Assembly: GCF_937988725.1 (NCBI RefSeq) | Contig: NZ_CALKHS010000010.1 | Coordinates: 248,001 to 312,000, forward strand | DNA length: 64,000 nt | Direction: 5' to 3' | Source: an uncultured Castellaniella sp. | GTDB taxonomy: Bacteria; Pseudomonadota; Gammaproteobacteria; Burkholderiales; Burkholderiaceae_B | In this document: one piece after another, positions 33,312 through 42,416 of the stretch | How positions within the stretch are numbered: position 1 is the first letter of the stretch | Layout of the letters: every line of letters starts with the position of its first letter | The notes under the pieces: model-generated | The model's database searches: none | What the model was told of the DNA's origin: nothing | What the model saw: the letters and a program-made list of their open reading frames with translations, nothing else | Program-made: the position numbers and the translations under genes

Positions 33312-34193
33312 TCAGGCGGCGCCCTCGGGCAGGGGAATGAATTCCTGATCGTCGCCCGCGGGCAGGGTCATGCGCTGCTGGCGCCAGTCCTCGCTGGCCT
33401 GCTCCAGCCTGTCCTTGGACGAGGATACGAAATTCCAGAAGATGAAGCGCTCGCCGACGGGTTCGCCCCCCAGCAGCATGACGGTGGATGCCTGGCGCGC
33501 CAGGATCGGCGCGTCGCGCCCGGGTTCCAGGACGATCATGCGGCCTTCGGGCAGGATGTGGCCGTCGATTTCGATTTCGCCGCTGACGACGTAGACTGCG
33601 CGTTCGGGGTATTGCGCGCTGAGCGTGCGCCGCGCCCCCGCCTGCATGTCCCAGTGCAGATAGAACAGCGGCGAGTGCGTGGGAACCCGGGACGTGGCGC
33701 CGTCGATCGATCCGGCGATCAGCCGGCCCGACACGCCGTCTTCGTGGATTTCGGGCAGGTCCGCCGCGCCCTGGTGGTGATGGAAGGACGGCGCCGTTTC
33801 CTCGTTTTCCCGGGGCAGCGCCACCCAGGCCTGGATGCCGTGCATGGTGGCCCCGTGGGTGCGGGCGTATTCCAGCCGTTCGCTGTGGGTGATGCCGCTG
33901 CCGGCCGTCATCCAGTTGACTTCGCCCGGACGGATCTCCTGCAGCGATCCCACGCTGTCGCGGTGTGTGATGGCGCCGCTGTGCAGATAGGTCACGGTGG
34001 ACAGGCCGATGTGGGGGTGCGGCCGGACGTCGAGTTCGCGGGGCGCGCCCGGCGCGATCTCCAGCGGACCCATGTGATCGAAGAAGATGAAGGGGCCGAC
34101 CATCCGGCGCTTGCGAAACGGCAGCACGCGGCCGACGAGGAATCCGCCCCCCAGATCGTGCGTGCGGCGGTCGATGAGCAATGTGGCGTCCAT
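33312..34193 (-). CDS. Pirin-family protein
   Basis: A 293-residue two-cupin protein. The N-terminal cupin has GPFIFFDHMGP, DVRPHPHIGLSTVTYLHSGAITHRDSVG, and H-x-H and E-rich metal ligands. The second domain begins MHGIQAWVALPRENEETAPSF. Pirins bind iron and act as quercetinases or redox-linked regulators. Start at MDATLLIDRRTH (34193) is chosen because the longer frame upstream is a shadow and this matches family N-termini. It is intact, unlike the remnant at 18650-19327. Confidence 0.88.
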   Translation of the reverse strand: MDATLLIDRRTHDLGGGFLVGRVLPFRKRRMVGPFIFFDHMGPLEIAPGAPRELDVRPHPHIGLSTVTYLHSGAITHRDSVGSLQEIRPGEVNWMTAGSGITHSERLEYARTHGATMHGIQAWVALPRENEETAPSFHHHQGAADLPEIHEDGVSGRLIAGSIDGATSRVPTHSPLFYLHWDMQAGARRTLSAQYPERAVYVVSGEIEIDGHILPEGRMIVLEPGRDAPILARQASTVMLLGGEPVGERFIFWNFVSSSKDRLEQASEDWRQQRMTLPAGDDQEFIPLPEGAA

Positions 34194-34282
34194 GGCGGTG
34201 TCCCGTGTGGTCGGATTGATGCGGAGGACTCGATGATATCGCGTGGCGGCGTGGCGCGCCGCCGCGCGGGCGTCCGGATTGC

Positions 34283-35512
34283 CTACGATTGTGAACCCTT
34301 TTGCGCCTTCAGGTAAGGGCAGGAGGACTCGCTCGGAGGACCGTAGGCGGTTTCGGCGGGAATGGTGGCCACGACTTTGTGCAGGTCCCAGGGCCCGGTG
34401 CTTTCGGCGGGGGTCTTGACCTGCAGCAGGGTCAGATCGTTCATCATGCGCCCGTCCGCCCGGATGACGCCGTTGCGCACGAAGAAGTCGTTCACTGGAT
34501 GCGATTTCAGCCAGGCCATGATGGTGTCCGCGTTGTCCGTGCCGGTCTGGCGCACGGCGTTCAGGTAGGCGGTGGCGGCGGAATAATCGCCGGCCTGGCT
34601 GTAGGTGGGCATGCGCCCGATCGTATCGGCATAGCGGCGCGACCAGGCCTCGGCGTCCGGGTTCTTGTTCCAGTACCAGGGAACCGTGAAATACATGCCC
34701 TGGGTGACGTCCAGTCCGAGGGCATGGATGTCCAGCAGGGTGGTCGTCAGGCCCACGGGCGTCATCGTGCGGGTCAGGCCGAACTCCACCGCGGTTTTCA
34801 GGGAATTGACGAAATCCGCGGTGGCGTTGGCCAGCCCCAGGACCTTGGCGCCGGATTGCTGGGCCTGCAGCAGGAAGGACGAGAAATCCGCGGCGCCCAG
34901 GGGCGTGCGCACCGAGCCCAGCACCTGGCCGCCGGCGGCCCGCACCACCGCGCTGGTGTCGCGTTCCAGTTCGTGGCCGAAGGTGTAGTCCGTCGTCAGG
35001 AAGAACCAGGAGTCGCCGCCGTGCCCGACCACCGCGGCGCCGGTGCCGCGCGCCAGCCCGCGGGTGGAGTAGGTGTACTGGATGGTGTAGGGGGTGCACT
35101 GGCCGTTGGTGAATGCCGAGGCGCCCGCGCCCGAGGTGATGAAGGGTTTTTTCTTTTCCGCCGCCACGGCGGACATGGCCAGGCTGGCGGCGGAATTGGT
35201 CCCGCCGATCAGCAGGTCCAGCTGCTGGGTGTCGAACCAGTCGCGCGCCAGGGCCGACGACACGTCAGCCTTGTTGCGGCTGTCGGCCACCAGCAGTTCG
35301 ATCTTCTTGCCGTCGATGGCGCCGCCGGCATCGGCGATCGCCATGCGGATGGCATGCGCGCCGCCCGGTCCGTCACCGTCGGCGTAGACGCCGGACATGT
35401 CGGTGATGAAGCCGATGCGGATGACGTCGCCGGAAATCGGTCCCGCGGCGGCTGCAAAGGCGCTCAGGGCCAGCGCCAGGCCCGAGCCGAAACACACGCT
35501 GCTTCTGTTCAT
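34283..35512 (-). CDS. Branched-chain amino-acid/amide-type ABC substrate-binding protein
   Basis: A 409-residue periplasmic binding protein (Peripla_BP_6, LivJ-like). Signal peptide MNRSSVCFGSGLALALSAFAAAAG, then IRIGFITDMSGVYADGDGPGGAHAIRMAIADAGG, the family hallmark. It binds amino acids or small carboxylates. No permease or ATPase genes lie beside it, so its transporter is encoded elsewhere or it acts alone. Start at 35512 gives the signal peptide; the longer frame has no such feature. Confidence 0.87.
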   Translation of the reverse strand: MNRSSVCFGSGLALALSAFAAAAGPISGDVIRIGFITDMSGVYADGDGPGGAHAIRMAIADAGGAIDGKKIELLVADSRNKADVSSALARDWFDTQQLDLLIGGTNSAASLAMSAVAAEKKKPFITSGAGASAFTNGQCTPYTIQYTYSTRGLARGTGAAVVGHGGDSWFFLTTDYTFGHELERDTSAVVRAAGGQVLGSVRTPLGAADFSSFLLQAQQSGAKVLGLANATADFVNSLKTAVEFGLTRTMTPVGLTTTLLDIHALGLDVTQGMYFTVPWYWNKNPDAEAWSRRYADTIGRMPTYSQAGDYSAATAYLNAVRQTGTDNADTIMAWLKSHPVNDFFVRNGVIRADGRMMNDLTLLQVKTPAESTGPWDLHKVVATIPAETAYGPPSESSCPYLKAQKGSQS

Positions 35513-35604
35513 GAAAACTCCTTCAGGACGGGAGCCCATGATGCCATCCCGCCGGCATTCGCGGACCAGTACGCCTGCCGGCGTCGAGGTTGATCCGCCG
35601 GACC

Positions 35605-36987
35605 TTACCAGGCGCCCCGGTGTTCGGGCACGCGGGCGATCAAAGGCAGGGAGGCCAGGACCAGCAGGCTCCAGATGCCGTACACCCAGGCCTGGCTGCG
35701 CCCCGGGTCGGAGGAAGAGGACAGCACCATGGTCACGACCGAGATGAAGGTGATGGTGCCGATCTGGATCGCCAGGGTGCGCAAGGCGGCCAGGGTGGAG
35801 GCGGACTGGGGCGCCAGCTGCAGGCCGGCATTGCGGCTGGCCGGATTGACCGTGCCGGTGCCCATGCCCAGCAGGAAGGCCGTGGCCGCCAGCCAGACGA
35901 AGGGCGACACGCCCGGGACGGGCGGCAGCGCCAGCAGGATCATGCCCAGCACGATCAATGCGCCGCCGGCGTACAGCGGCCGGCGGTAGCCGGTGCGCCG
36001 GATGGTCAGGGTGCAGGCCAGCGACAGCAGGATGGCGGCGATGCCCTGGAACACCAGCAGCGTGCCCGAGCCGAGCGCCCCCATGCCGTAGCGATTGGCG
36101 GCGTACAGGGGAATCAGCGCCACGGCCCCGATGGTGATGCCGCCGAACAGCATGTTGATCAGGTTCACGACGCCGAAGCCCGGGCCATGAATCAGGTGCG
36201 GCGCGATGAAGGGCTGGCCGCTGCGGTGGATGTGGCGAAAGAACAGCCAGCCCGCCGCCAGCGCCGCGGCGGCGGGCAGCAGGATCCGGGGCGAGGTGAA
36301 GGGCAGGTCCCTTTCCCCCAGGAAGCTGGTGGCCAGCATGCCGGCCAGCAGGCAGACGCCCAGATAGCCCAGGCCCGGGTAGTCCATGCTCGCGCCGGTC
36401 TTTCGCGCCCTGGGCGCATCGGGCGGAATGTAGCGCAGCGTCATCCACAGGATGAGCAGGCCGATGGGGACGTTGACGAAGAAGACGCCGCGCCAGTTCC
36501 AGTAGGTGACGAACAGGCCGCCGAAGATCGGGCCGATCATGGCGCCGATGGGGAAGATGCTGCCGAACAGGCTGACGGCCCGGTCGCGGCCGTCGCCGAA
36601 GTAATCCACGACGATGCCGGTGGCCGAGGGCGTGATGCCGGCGCCGCCGGCCGCCTGCAGGGCCCGCAGCACGATCAGCGCGGCGATGCTGTCGCTCAGA
36701 CCGCACAGCAGCGAGGCCAGGGTGAAGATCGCGACGGAGGCGAGGAACACGCGGCGGCGGCCGATGCGTTCGCTGAGCTTGCCGCTGACCGGCAGCATCA
36801 GGACGAAACCGAAGGCGAAGGCCGTGATGGTCCAGCCCACCCAGTTGATCGACGTGTCCAGGCCGCGCTGCAGTTCATGCAGCACCGTGGCCACGATGGT
36901 GGAATCCACGGACATCATCAGCAGGGCCAAGGCAATGGTGGTGAAGGCGGGAATGCGGCGGATGGCGGGCTGGTTCGGGGAGGGCAT
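35605..36987 (-). CDS. DHA2-family MFS multidrug transporter (EmrB-like)
   Basis: A 460-residue membrane protein with 14 helices. The DHA2 features are the first-helix LALLMMSVDSTIVATVLHELQ motif with the conserved Asp, ASLLCGLSDSIAALIVLRALQAAGGAGITPSATGIVVDYF in helix 3-4 and the GPIFGGLFVTYWNWRGVFFVNVPIG motif. It likely exports hydrophobic drugs by proton antiport. It is separated by 92 nt from the binding protein, and by 8 nt from the exported-protein gene upstream, so these may be one transcript. Confidence 0.9.
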   Translation of the reverse strand: MPSPNQPAIRRIPAFTTIALALLMMSVDSTIVATVLHELQRGLDTSINWVGWTITAFAFGFVLMLPVSGKLSERIGRRRVFLASVAIFTLASLLCGLSDSIAALIVLRALQAAGGAGITPSATGIVVDYFGDGRDRAVSLFGSIFPIGAMIGPIFGGLFVTYWNWRGVFFVNVPIGLLILWMTLRYIPPDAPRARKTGASMDYPGLGYLGVCLLAGMLATSFLGERDLPFTSPRILLPAAAALAAGWLFFRHIHRSGQPFIAPHLIHGPGFGVVNLINMLFGGITIGAVALIPLYAANRYGMGALGSGTLLVFQGIAAILLSLACTLTIRRTGYRRPLYAGGALIVLGMILLALPPVPGVSPFVWLAATAFLLGMGTGTVNPASRNAGLQLAPQSASTLAALRTLAIQIGTITFISVVTMVLSSSSDPGRSQAWVYGIWSLLVLASLPLIARVPEHRGAW

Positions 36988-36995
36988 GCCGCAGT

Positions 36996-37682
36996 CTACT
37001 GCTTTTGCAACCCTTGCAAGCCCTGCAGCAGGTTCTGCAGGCTGGTGGGCTGCGCGGGCAGGGTGAATTCGCTGGCGGCGGGCTCCTGCCCGGAAATCGA
37101 TTGCACGACGAAGTCCTGTCCCAGGCGCAGGATGCCGCGCCGGTTGGCGGGCAGCGCCCCGGTCAGCTGCTGTGTCTTGGCCTGGCCCAGCAGCATCTGC
37201 ATGCTGGCCAGATAGCTGGAGGTCATGTCCACGACCCGGCGGTCATTGGTCAGCACCGCATCGGTGGGATGGGTCCTGCCCTGGGTATCGGTCACGGTCA
37301 GGTGGTAGACATGCCCGGTGATGCCGGCGACGGTTTCCGTGCGCTGAGTGTCCTGCACCTGGTCGACGCGGTCGGGCAGGTACTGGTTGGGACGGGACTG
37401 CGCCAGCGCCCCCAGTCCCTGGATCAGGCCGCCGACTTCCATGACCACCGGCGTCGGTCCCCGCATCGACACGGAATAGGCCTTGCCGTCGCGCACGATC
37501 AGGTAGTCCGGCTTCTGGTCCTGGCTCAGGCGCACGGCGCCGCCGGTCTGCCACGCGAGCTGCGTGGTTTGTCCGCCCGCCCGCACCTGGGCCGTGCCGC
37601 CCGCCTGGGCCGCCAGGGGCAGCAGAGCGGCCAGCAGGATGGAAACGCGGATCAGGGGGCGAAGCGGAAACGGGGCGCGCAT
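36996..37682 (-). CDS. Exported protein of unknown function (DUF4412-like layout)
   Basis: A 228-residue protein with a signal peptide (MRAPFPLRPLIRVSILLAALLPLAAQAGG), then a beta-rich body (TTQLAWQTGGAVRLSQDQKPDYLIVRDGKAYSVSM) and a C-terminal Gln/Leu helix (LQNLLQGLQGLQKQ). No family is certain. Start at 37682 is chosen by an AGGAGA site about 7 nt upstream and by the signal peptide; the upstream ATG gives none. It may be periplasmic or outer-membrane associated. Confidence 0.6.
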   Translation of the reverse strand: MRAPFPLRPLIRVSILLAALLPLAAQAGGTAQVRAGGQTTQLAWQTGGAVRLSQDQKPDYLIVRDGKAYSVSMRGPTPVVMEVGGLIQGLGALAQSRPNQYLPDRVDQVQDTQRTETVAGITGHVYHLTVTDTQGRTHPTDAVLTNDRRVVDMTSSYLASMQMLLGQAKTQQLTGALPANRRGILRLGQDFVVQSISGQEPAASEFTLPAQPTSLQNLLQGLQGLQKQ

Positions 37683-37843
37683 GAAGATTCTCCTGGGTGA
37701 ATGGGCGGGCCTTCGGCCGCCGCGCGTTGTCGGCGGGACGGCCAAAGGCCGCGACTATTGTCCGGCAAGCCGCGCGGGGCGGCTGTATGGAAGGGTAACG
37801 CGGGATGCGCGCAGGCGGGATGGCGGCGGGCGCGGGCGCGCGT

Positions 37844-38527
37844 TCAGCGCTGCGTCCGGATGCCCAGGCTGCGTTCGACCAGCCAGGCGCAGCCCAGCAG
37901 AGTCACGTTGATCGCCAGGTACAGCAGGCCCGCGATGATGAAGGTTTCCACGATCAGGTAGCTCTGGCTCATGAGGCGGCGGGCGAAGCCGGTCAGTTCC
38001 ATCACGGCGATGGTGGACGCCAGGCTGGTGCCCTTGATCGCCAGGACCAGTTCGTTGCTGTAGGCGGGGAAGGCCTGGCGGACGGCCAGCGGAAAGCGGA
38101 TGCGGCGGAACACCTGCAGCCGGCTCATGCCGCAGGACACCGCCGCGTCGATCTGCCCCGTGGGCACGGACTGCAGGCCGCCCCGGATGGCCTCGCTCAT
38201 ATAGGCGCCGCTGTTCAGGCTGATGGCCAGGATGGCGCAGCGGGCGCCGTCCGAGAACAGCCACCACAGCGCGGGCTGCTCGCGCACGAATTCCAGGGTG
38301 CCGATGCCGTAGTACAGCAGGAACAGCTGGATCAGCAGGGGCGTGCCGCGAAACACGGTGCTGTACAGGAAGGACAGGCCGGCGACGGCGCGATGCTCCG
38401 ATGTCCGCATCAGAGCGGCCGCCAGGCCCAGCATCGAAGCGAACAGAATGGAAAACAGGCCGATGCGCAGGGTGATCCAGAACCCTTCGATCAGCACCGG
38501 CATGGCCTTTTCGAGGAGTTCGATCAT
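37844..38527 (-). CDS. Amino-acid ABC transporter permease (HisM-like)
   Basis: A 227-residue permease with five helices and the EAA loop motif EAIRGGLQSVPTGQIDAAVSCGMSRLQVFRRIRFPLA, with RGTPLLIQLFLLYYG at the N-terminal side. It partners with the HisQ-like gene to import polar amino acids such as lysine or arginine. The start codon overlaps the stop of the upstream gene by 4 nt. No ATPase gene follows: downstream is the unrelated exported-protein gene. Confidence 0.9.
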   Translation of the reverse strand: MIELLEKAMPVLIEGFWITLRIGLFSILFASMLGLAAALMRTSEHRAVAGLSFLYSTVFRGTPLLIQLFLLYYGIGTLEFVREQPALWWLFSDGARCAILAISLNSGAYMSEAIRGGLQSVPTGQIDAAVSCGMSRLQVFRRIRFPLAVRQAFPAYSNELVLAIKGTSLASTIAVMELTGFARRLMSQSYLIVETFIIAGLLYLAINVTLLGCAWLVERSLGIRTQR

Positions 38528-39240
38528 CGGGCCGCCCCTTGCATGCCGCGTCCGAAGCGGCGTTCCGCCCAGACGAACAGCGCCTGGCTGCAGGCGCCGA
38601 TCAGGAAGTACAGGATGCCGGCCATCAGGTAGAGCGTCAGCGGCGCCCGGGTGGCGGCCGACCCCAGCACGGCGGCTCGCATCAATTCCACCAGGCCGAC
38701 CAGCGAAATCAGCGCCGTGTCCTTCAGGGCGTTCTGCCAGACGTTGTTGGCGCCCGGCAGGGCGTACCAGAAGAGCTGGGGCAGGGTGATGCGGCGCAGG
38801 ATCTGGCGCCGGCGCATGCCGATGGCGCGGGCGGCCTCGATCTGGCCGGGGTCGATGGCCTTGAAGGCGCCGCGGAAGACCTCGACGCTGTACGAACCGG
38901 AAATCAGGCCGATGGCCACGATGCCCACCAGCATGGGGAAGATCTTGCTCATCAGGTCGTCCCATTCCAGCCAGTCGGCCAGATCGGCGGCCGGCTGGAC
39001 CATGCCGAAGAACAGGAGATAGATGATGAGCAGTTCGGGGACGCTGCGCACCAGCAGCGTGTACAGGCTGATCAGCCCGCGCGCCAGCCAGTTGCCGTTC
39101 GATTTCAGGGCGGCGCCGGCGATGCCGATCACCATGCCCAGGGCGATGCCGCACAAGCTGATGAACACCGTCATGCCGGCGCCGCGCAACAGCAGGGTGC
39201 CCCAGCCGGCGCTCAGGATGTCGTGCAGGGATGCGTTCAT
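38524..39240 (-). CDS. Amino-acid ABC transporter permease (HisQ-like)
   Basis: A 238-residue permease with the motif EVFRGAFKAIDPGQIEAARAIGMRRRQILRRITLPQL and RSVPELLIIYLLFFG. It pairs with the gene downstream and the binding protein upstream. The start MNASLHDILSAG at 39240 is used; the longer frame is arginine-rich shadow. It is 126 nt from the binding-protein gene. Confidence 0.9.
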   Translation of the reverse strand: MNASLHDILSAGWGTLLLRGAGMTVFISLCGIALGMVIGIAGAALKSNGNWLARGLISLYTLLVRSVPELLIIYLLFFGMVQPAADLADWLEWDDLMSKIFPMLVGIVAIGLISGSYSVEVFRGAFKAIDPGQIEAARAIGMRRRQILRRITLPQLFWYALPGANNVWQNALKDTALISLVGLVELMRAAVLGSAATRAPLTLYLMAGILYFLIGACSQALFVWAERRFGRGMQGAAR

Positions 39241-39366
39241 GAAATCAGCGGGCCCGGAGCGTCGCCCGGAGGGTAGGGGGAATCGGGATCGAAAAGAATC
39301 AGCCCTGGGTGCCCGCCCGACGCGAATCGGGCGGAACACGGCCAAGGCTGGTCGTAGAGCTGGATT

Positions 39367-40182
39367 TTACTTGCAGGCGGCGTAGTTGGACAGGTCCACG
39401 CCGAACCACTTCTGGCTGGACTTCTTGATGGTGCCGTCCTGGATCAGTTCGCACAGAGCCTTGTCGACCTTGGTCTTGAGCTGCGTGTTCTTCTTGTTGA
39501 TGCCGGCGCCGATGCCCAGGCCCAGGATGTCCGGATCCGCGCTGCTCTTGACCACGTAGTCGGCCATGGCGAACTTGCCCTTGCCCGCGGTGTCCAGGAA
39601 CTGGCTTTGCGGCGTGACTTCGGAGAACGTGGCGTCCAGGCGGCCCGCCGACAGGTCCATCTGCATCTGGTCCTGGGTCTCGTAGGTCTTCAGCTTCATG
39701 TCCGGCGCGTATTTTTGCAGGAAAGCGCCCTGGGTGGTACCGCTTTGCACGCCGACCGTCTTACCGGCCAGGCCCTGCAGCAAGGCTTTCTGGTCGGCGG
39801 CCTTCAGCAGCGGGCTGCCGGCCGGCAGCACGAAGGAGGAGTCTTCGGTGGCGTAGGGGATGCTGAAGGCGATGACCTTGGCGCGTTCCGCCGTGACCGA
39901 CATGCCCGAAATCACCAGATCGAAGCGCTCGGCTTCCAGCGCCGGGATCAGGCTGTCGAAGGCCTGCACGACGAAGCGGCATTTCATGTCGAGTTTCTGG
40001 CACAGGGCATGACCCACGTCGGCGTCGAAGCCGGCGACTTTGCCCTGGGCGTCGACCATGCTCCAGGGCGGATAGCCGCCTTCGGTGCCGATCTTCAGAG
40101 TCGCCGCCGAGGCGGCGGTGGCCAGGCCCGCAAGGCCCAGTGCGGCGCACAGCACCGCCTGTCGTGCAATGGATGTCACCAT
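39367..40182 (-). CDS. Basic amino-acid ABC substrate-binding protein (ArgT/HisJ-like)
   Basis: A 271-residue periplasmic binding protein. After the signal peptide (MVTSIARQAVLCAALGLAGLATAASA) comes LKIGTEGGYPPWSMVDAQGKVAGFDADVGHALC, the SBP_bac_3 opening. Then come KCRFVVQAFDSLIPALEAERFDLVISGMSVTAERAKVI and QSGTTQGAFLQK. Relatives bind lysine/arginine/ornithine or histidine. Start at 40182 fits the signal peptide. The operon supplies two permeases but no ATPase; a shared HisP-type subunit from elsewhere would be needed. Confidence 0.92.
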   Translation of the reverse strand: MVTSIARQAVLCAALGLAGLATAASAATLKIGTEGGYPPWSMVDAQGKVAGFDADVGHALCQKLDMKCRFVVQAFDSLIPALEAERFDLVISGMSVTAERAKVIAFSIPYATEDSSFVLPAGSPLLKAADQKALLQGLAGKTVGVQSGTTQGAFLQKYAPDMKLKTYETQDQMQMDLSAGRLDATFSEVTPQSQFLDTAGKGKFAMADYVVKSSADPDILGLGIGAGINKKNTQLKTKVDKALCELIQDGTIKKSSQKWFGVDLSNYAACK

Positions 40183-40243
40183 GGACGGGATCCTTTGTAT
40201 TGAGGGTCGGAAAAGTAACAATAGTAGTACATCATGACGCGGT

Positions 40244-41608
40244 TCAGCCAATCTGCATGGAGGCTTCCGGGTAGCGCACCCGGCTGTAGCGCTGGGTGCC
40301 CAGGCTGTAGACCAGGGTGAGCGGTCCCAGGCGGCCGATGAACATCAGCGCCATCAGCAGGGCCTGGCTGGGCAGGCTCAGCGAGCGCGTCAGGTCCGGG
40401 CTCAGGCCCGTGGTGGTGAAAGCCGACACCACCTCCATGGCGATGGCGATGAAAGGCTGGGATTCGAAAAGACTGACGAGAAACGTCCCCACGCACACCA
40501 GCAGGCCCGACACCATCAGCAGCGCCAGGGCCTTGTGGATGGTTTCCGGCGCGATCGTGCGGTGCATCAGTACGACCTCCTTGCGCTGCAGGATGTAGGC
40601 GCGCACGACGGCCAGCAGGATGATGAAGGTGCCCACCTTGATGCCGCTGGCCGTGGACAGAGACCCGCCGCCGATGAACATCAGGGCCGTCAGCAGCAGG
40701 CGGGAGCTGTCGCGCAGCTGGTCCACGTCCATGCTGGAGAAGCCGGCCGTGCGGGCGCTGATCACCTGAGCCCAGGCCGCCAGCCCCTGGCTGGGCAAGG
40801 GCAGATGCGCCAGGGTGGCCGGATTGCGGGATTCGATCAGCCAGAACAGGGCCAGCGCCGCCAGGTTCAGGATCAGCGTGCCGATGAGCATCAGGCGGGT
40901 GTAGTACGCCAGGGTCTGCCAGGCGCGCTTGTGATAGAGATCGGCCAGGACGCCGAAGCCCAGGCCCCCCAGGATGATGCAGCCCGTGATGACGAAGGTG
41001 GTGACCGGGTCGCCCGTGAAACCGGCCAGGCTGTCGGGAAACAGCGTGAAGCCGGCATTGTTGAAGGCCGACACCGCGTGGAAGCCGGCCAGCAGGAAGG
41101 CATGTTCCAGGGAGTCGTTGCGCCACCACCAGAGCGTGAGGATCAGGATGGCCGCCCCTTCGATGGCCAGGGAAAACTTCAGCACCGTCAGCGCCGTGTG
41201 GCGAATGCGGGTGACGCTGGTCTGGTTGAAGGCCTCCAGGGCCAGGGCCTGGTATTTCAGGCTGAGCCGCTTCCCCAGCGTCAGCGAGGCGATGATGGCG
41301 AAGGTGACAAAGCCGATGCCGCCCACCTGGACCAGCCCCAGCAGGATGGCCTGCCCCAGGAAGCTCAGATCGCGGGCGGGATCGATCACAGTCAGGCCGG
41401 TGACGGTGACCGCCGAGGTGGCCGTGAACAGGGCTTCGAACAGGCCGAGAGGCCGCTGCTGGGCGGCGGGCAGCAGCAGGAGCAGCGTTCCCAGCAGGAT
41501 CAGGAACAGGAAGCTGCCGGCCAGGACCGCCGGCGGGCTGGCCTGCAGTTGCCCCGTGCGCCGCGCGCGCCGATAGGCGTTCAGGGGATGGATGGTCAGT
41601 CTGGCCAT
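40244..41608 (-). CDS. TrkH/KtrB-type potassium channel subunit
   Basis: A 454-residue potassium translocator with four pseudo-repeats of M1-P-M2. The selectivity-filter segments visible are TSAVTVTGLTV, FNNAGFTLFPDS, TAGFSSMDVDQL and TTTGLSPDLTRS. It resembles KtrB more than the larger TrkH. It sits 9 nt downstream of the gene for its regulatory nucleotide-binding partner, so the pair forms a Ktr/Trk K+ uptake system. Confidence 0.92.
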   Translation of the reverse strand: MARLTIHPLNAYRRARRTGQLQASPPAVLAGSFLFLILLGTLLLLLPAAQQRPLGLFEALFTATSAVTVTGLTVIDPARDLSFLGQAILLGLVQVGGIGFVTFAIIASLTLGKRLSLKYQALALEAFNQTSVTRIRHTALTVLKFSLAIEGAAILILTLWWWRNDSLEHAFLLAGFHAVSAFNNAGFTLFPDSLAGFTGDPVTTFVITGCIILGGLGFGVLADLYHKRAWQTLAYYTRLMLIGTLILNLAALALFWLIESRNPATLAHLPLPSQGLAAWAQVISARTAGFSSMDVDQLRDSSRLLLTALMFIGGGSLSTASGIKVGTFIILLAVVRAYILQRKEVVLMHRTIAPETIHKALALLMVSGLLVCVGTFLVSLFESQPFIAIAMEVVSAFTTTGLSPDLTRSLSLPSQALLMALMFIGRLGPLTLVYSLGTQRYSRVRYPEASMQIG

Positions 41609-41617
41609 GCCGGGGCG

Positions 41618-42274
41618 TCAGCTCAGCTTCGGCGCAGCCAGCTTCAGCTGCTGCAGGGGGCCGAAGAGGATCAGCGTGTCCTTGGCCCGCAAGACGAACT
41701 GCGCCGGCGGGTGCGGGGTCGTCGCGCCCTTGCGCTTGACCAGGAGCGCCTGGATCAGTCCCGGAGGTTCGGTCGTCAGGGCGTCGCCCAGCGTGCGTCC
41801 GTCCAGTTGGCTGCTGGCTTCGATCTCGACGACGAAATCGCCGTTGCCCAGGGCGATGTAGTCGTTGACCATCGGGTAGCTGAGCACCTGGGCGATGCGG
41901 ATGCCCATTTCTTCTTCGGGATGGATGACCCGGCTGACGCCCAGCTTGGTCAGGATGAGATGGTGGGCGCGGGACGAGGCCTTGACCCAGAGTTCCCGCA
42001 CCCCCATGGACTTCAGATGCACGGCGCAGACCAGGCTGGCCTGCAGGTCCTCGCCGATGGCGACCAGCACCACGTCGTATTCGTCCAGGCCCAGTTCGGC
42101 CAGGGCGTTGCGGTCGGTGACGTCGGCGATGGCGGCGCGGGTCAGTTGTTCGGCGTGCTGGTCGACGACGCGGTTGTCAGCGTCCACGCCCAGCACGGAA
42201 TGGCCCAGGCGCATCAGCTCCAGCGAGGTGGCGGCGCCGAAGCGCCCCAATCCGATGACGGCAAATTGTCCCAT
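41618..42274 (-). CDS. TrkA/KtrA-type regulatory subunit of K+ uptake
   Basis: A 218-residue cytosolic RCK protein. The N-terminal Rossmann domain starts MGQFAVIGLGRFGAATSLELMRLGHSVLGVDAD, binding NAD(H) or ATP. The C-terminal RCK_C domain (about residues 135-215) follows, with VEIEASSQLDGRTLGDAL. Start at MGQFAVIG (42274) is used because it opens right at the Rossmann strand. It gates the channel encoded next. It lies 142 bp from the divergent OYE gene. Confidence 0.92.
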   Translation of the reverse strand: MGQFAVIGLGRFGAATSLELMRLGHSVLGVDADNRVVDQHAEQLTRAAIADVTDRNALAELGLDEYDVVLVAIGEDLQASLVCAVHLKSMGVRELWVKASSRAHHLILTKLGVSRVIHPEEEMGIRIAQVLSYPMVNDYIALGNGDFVVEIEASSQLDGRTLGDALTTEPPGLIQALLVKRKGATTPHPPAQFVLRAKDTLILFGPLQQLKLAAPKLS

Positions 42275-42416
42275 GTGTCGGGCGACTCCTCCGATAGTCA
42301 GACGGCGAAAAATCTGGTAAAAACCCTGATGGATTTTTAAAGATTTTTGATGTCTGGATTGTGCGTTGCAGCAAACTGTGTCGCAGCTCCGGCGTTCCCT
42401 GTTTTGATCGCATGAT

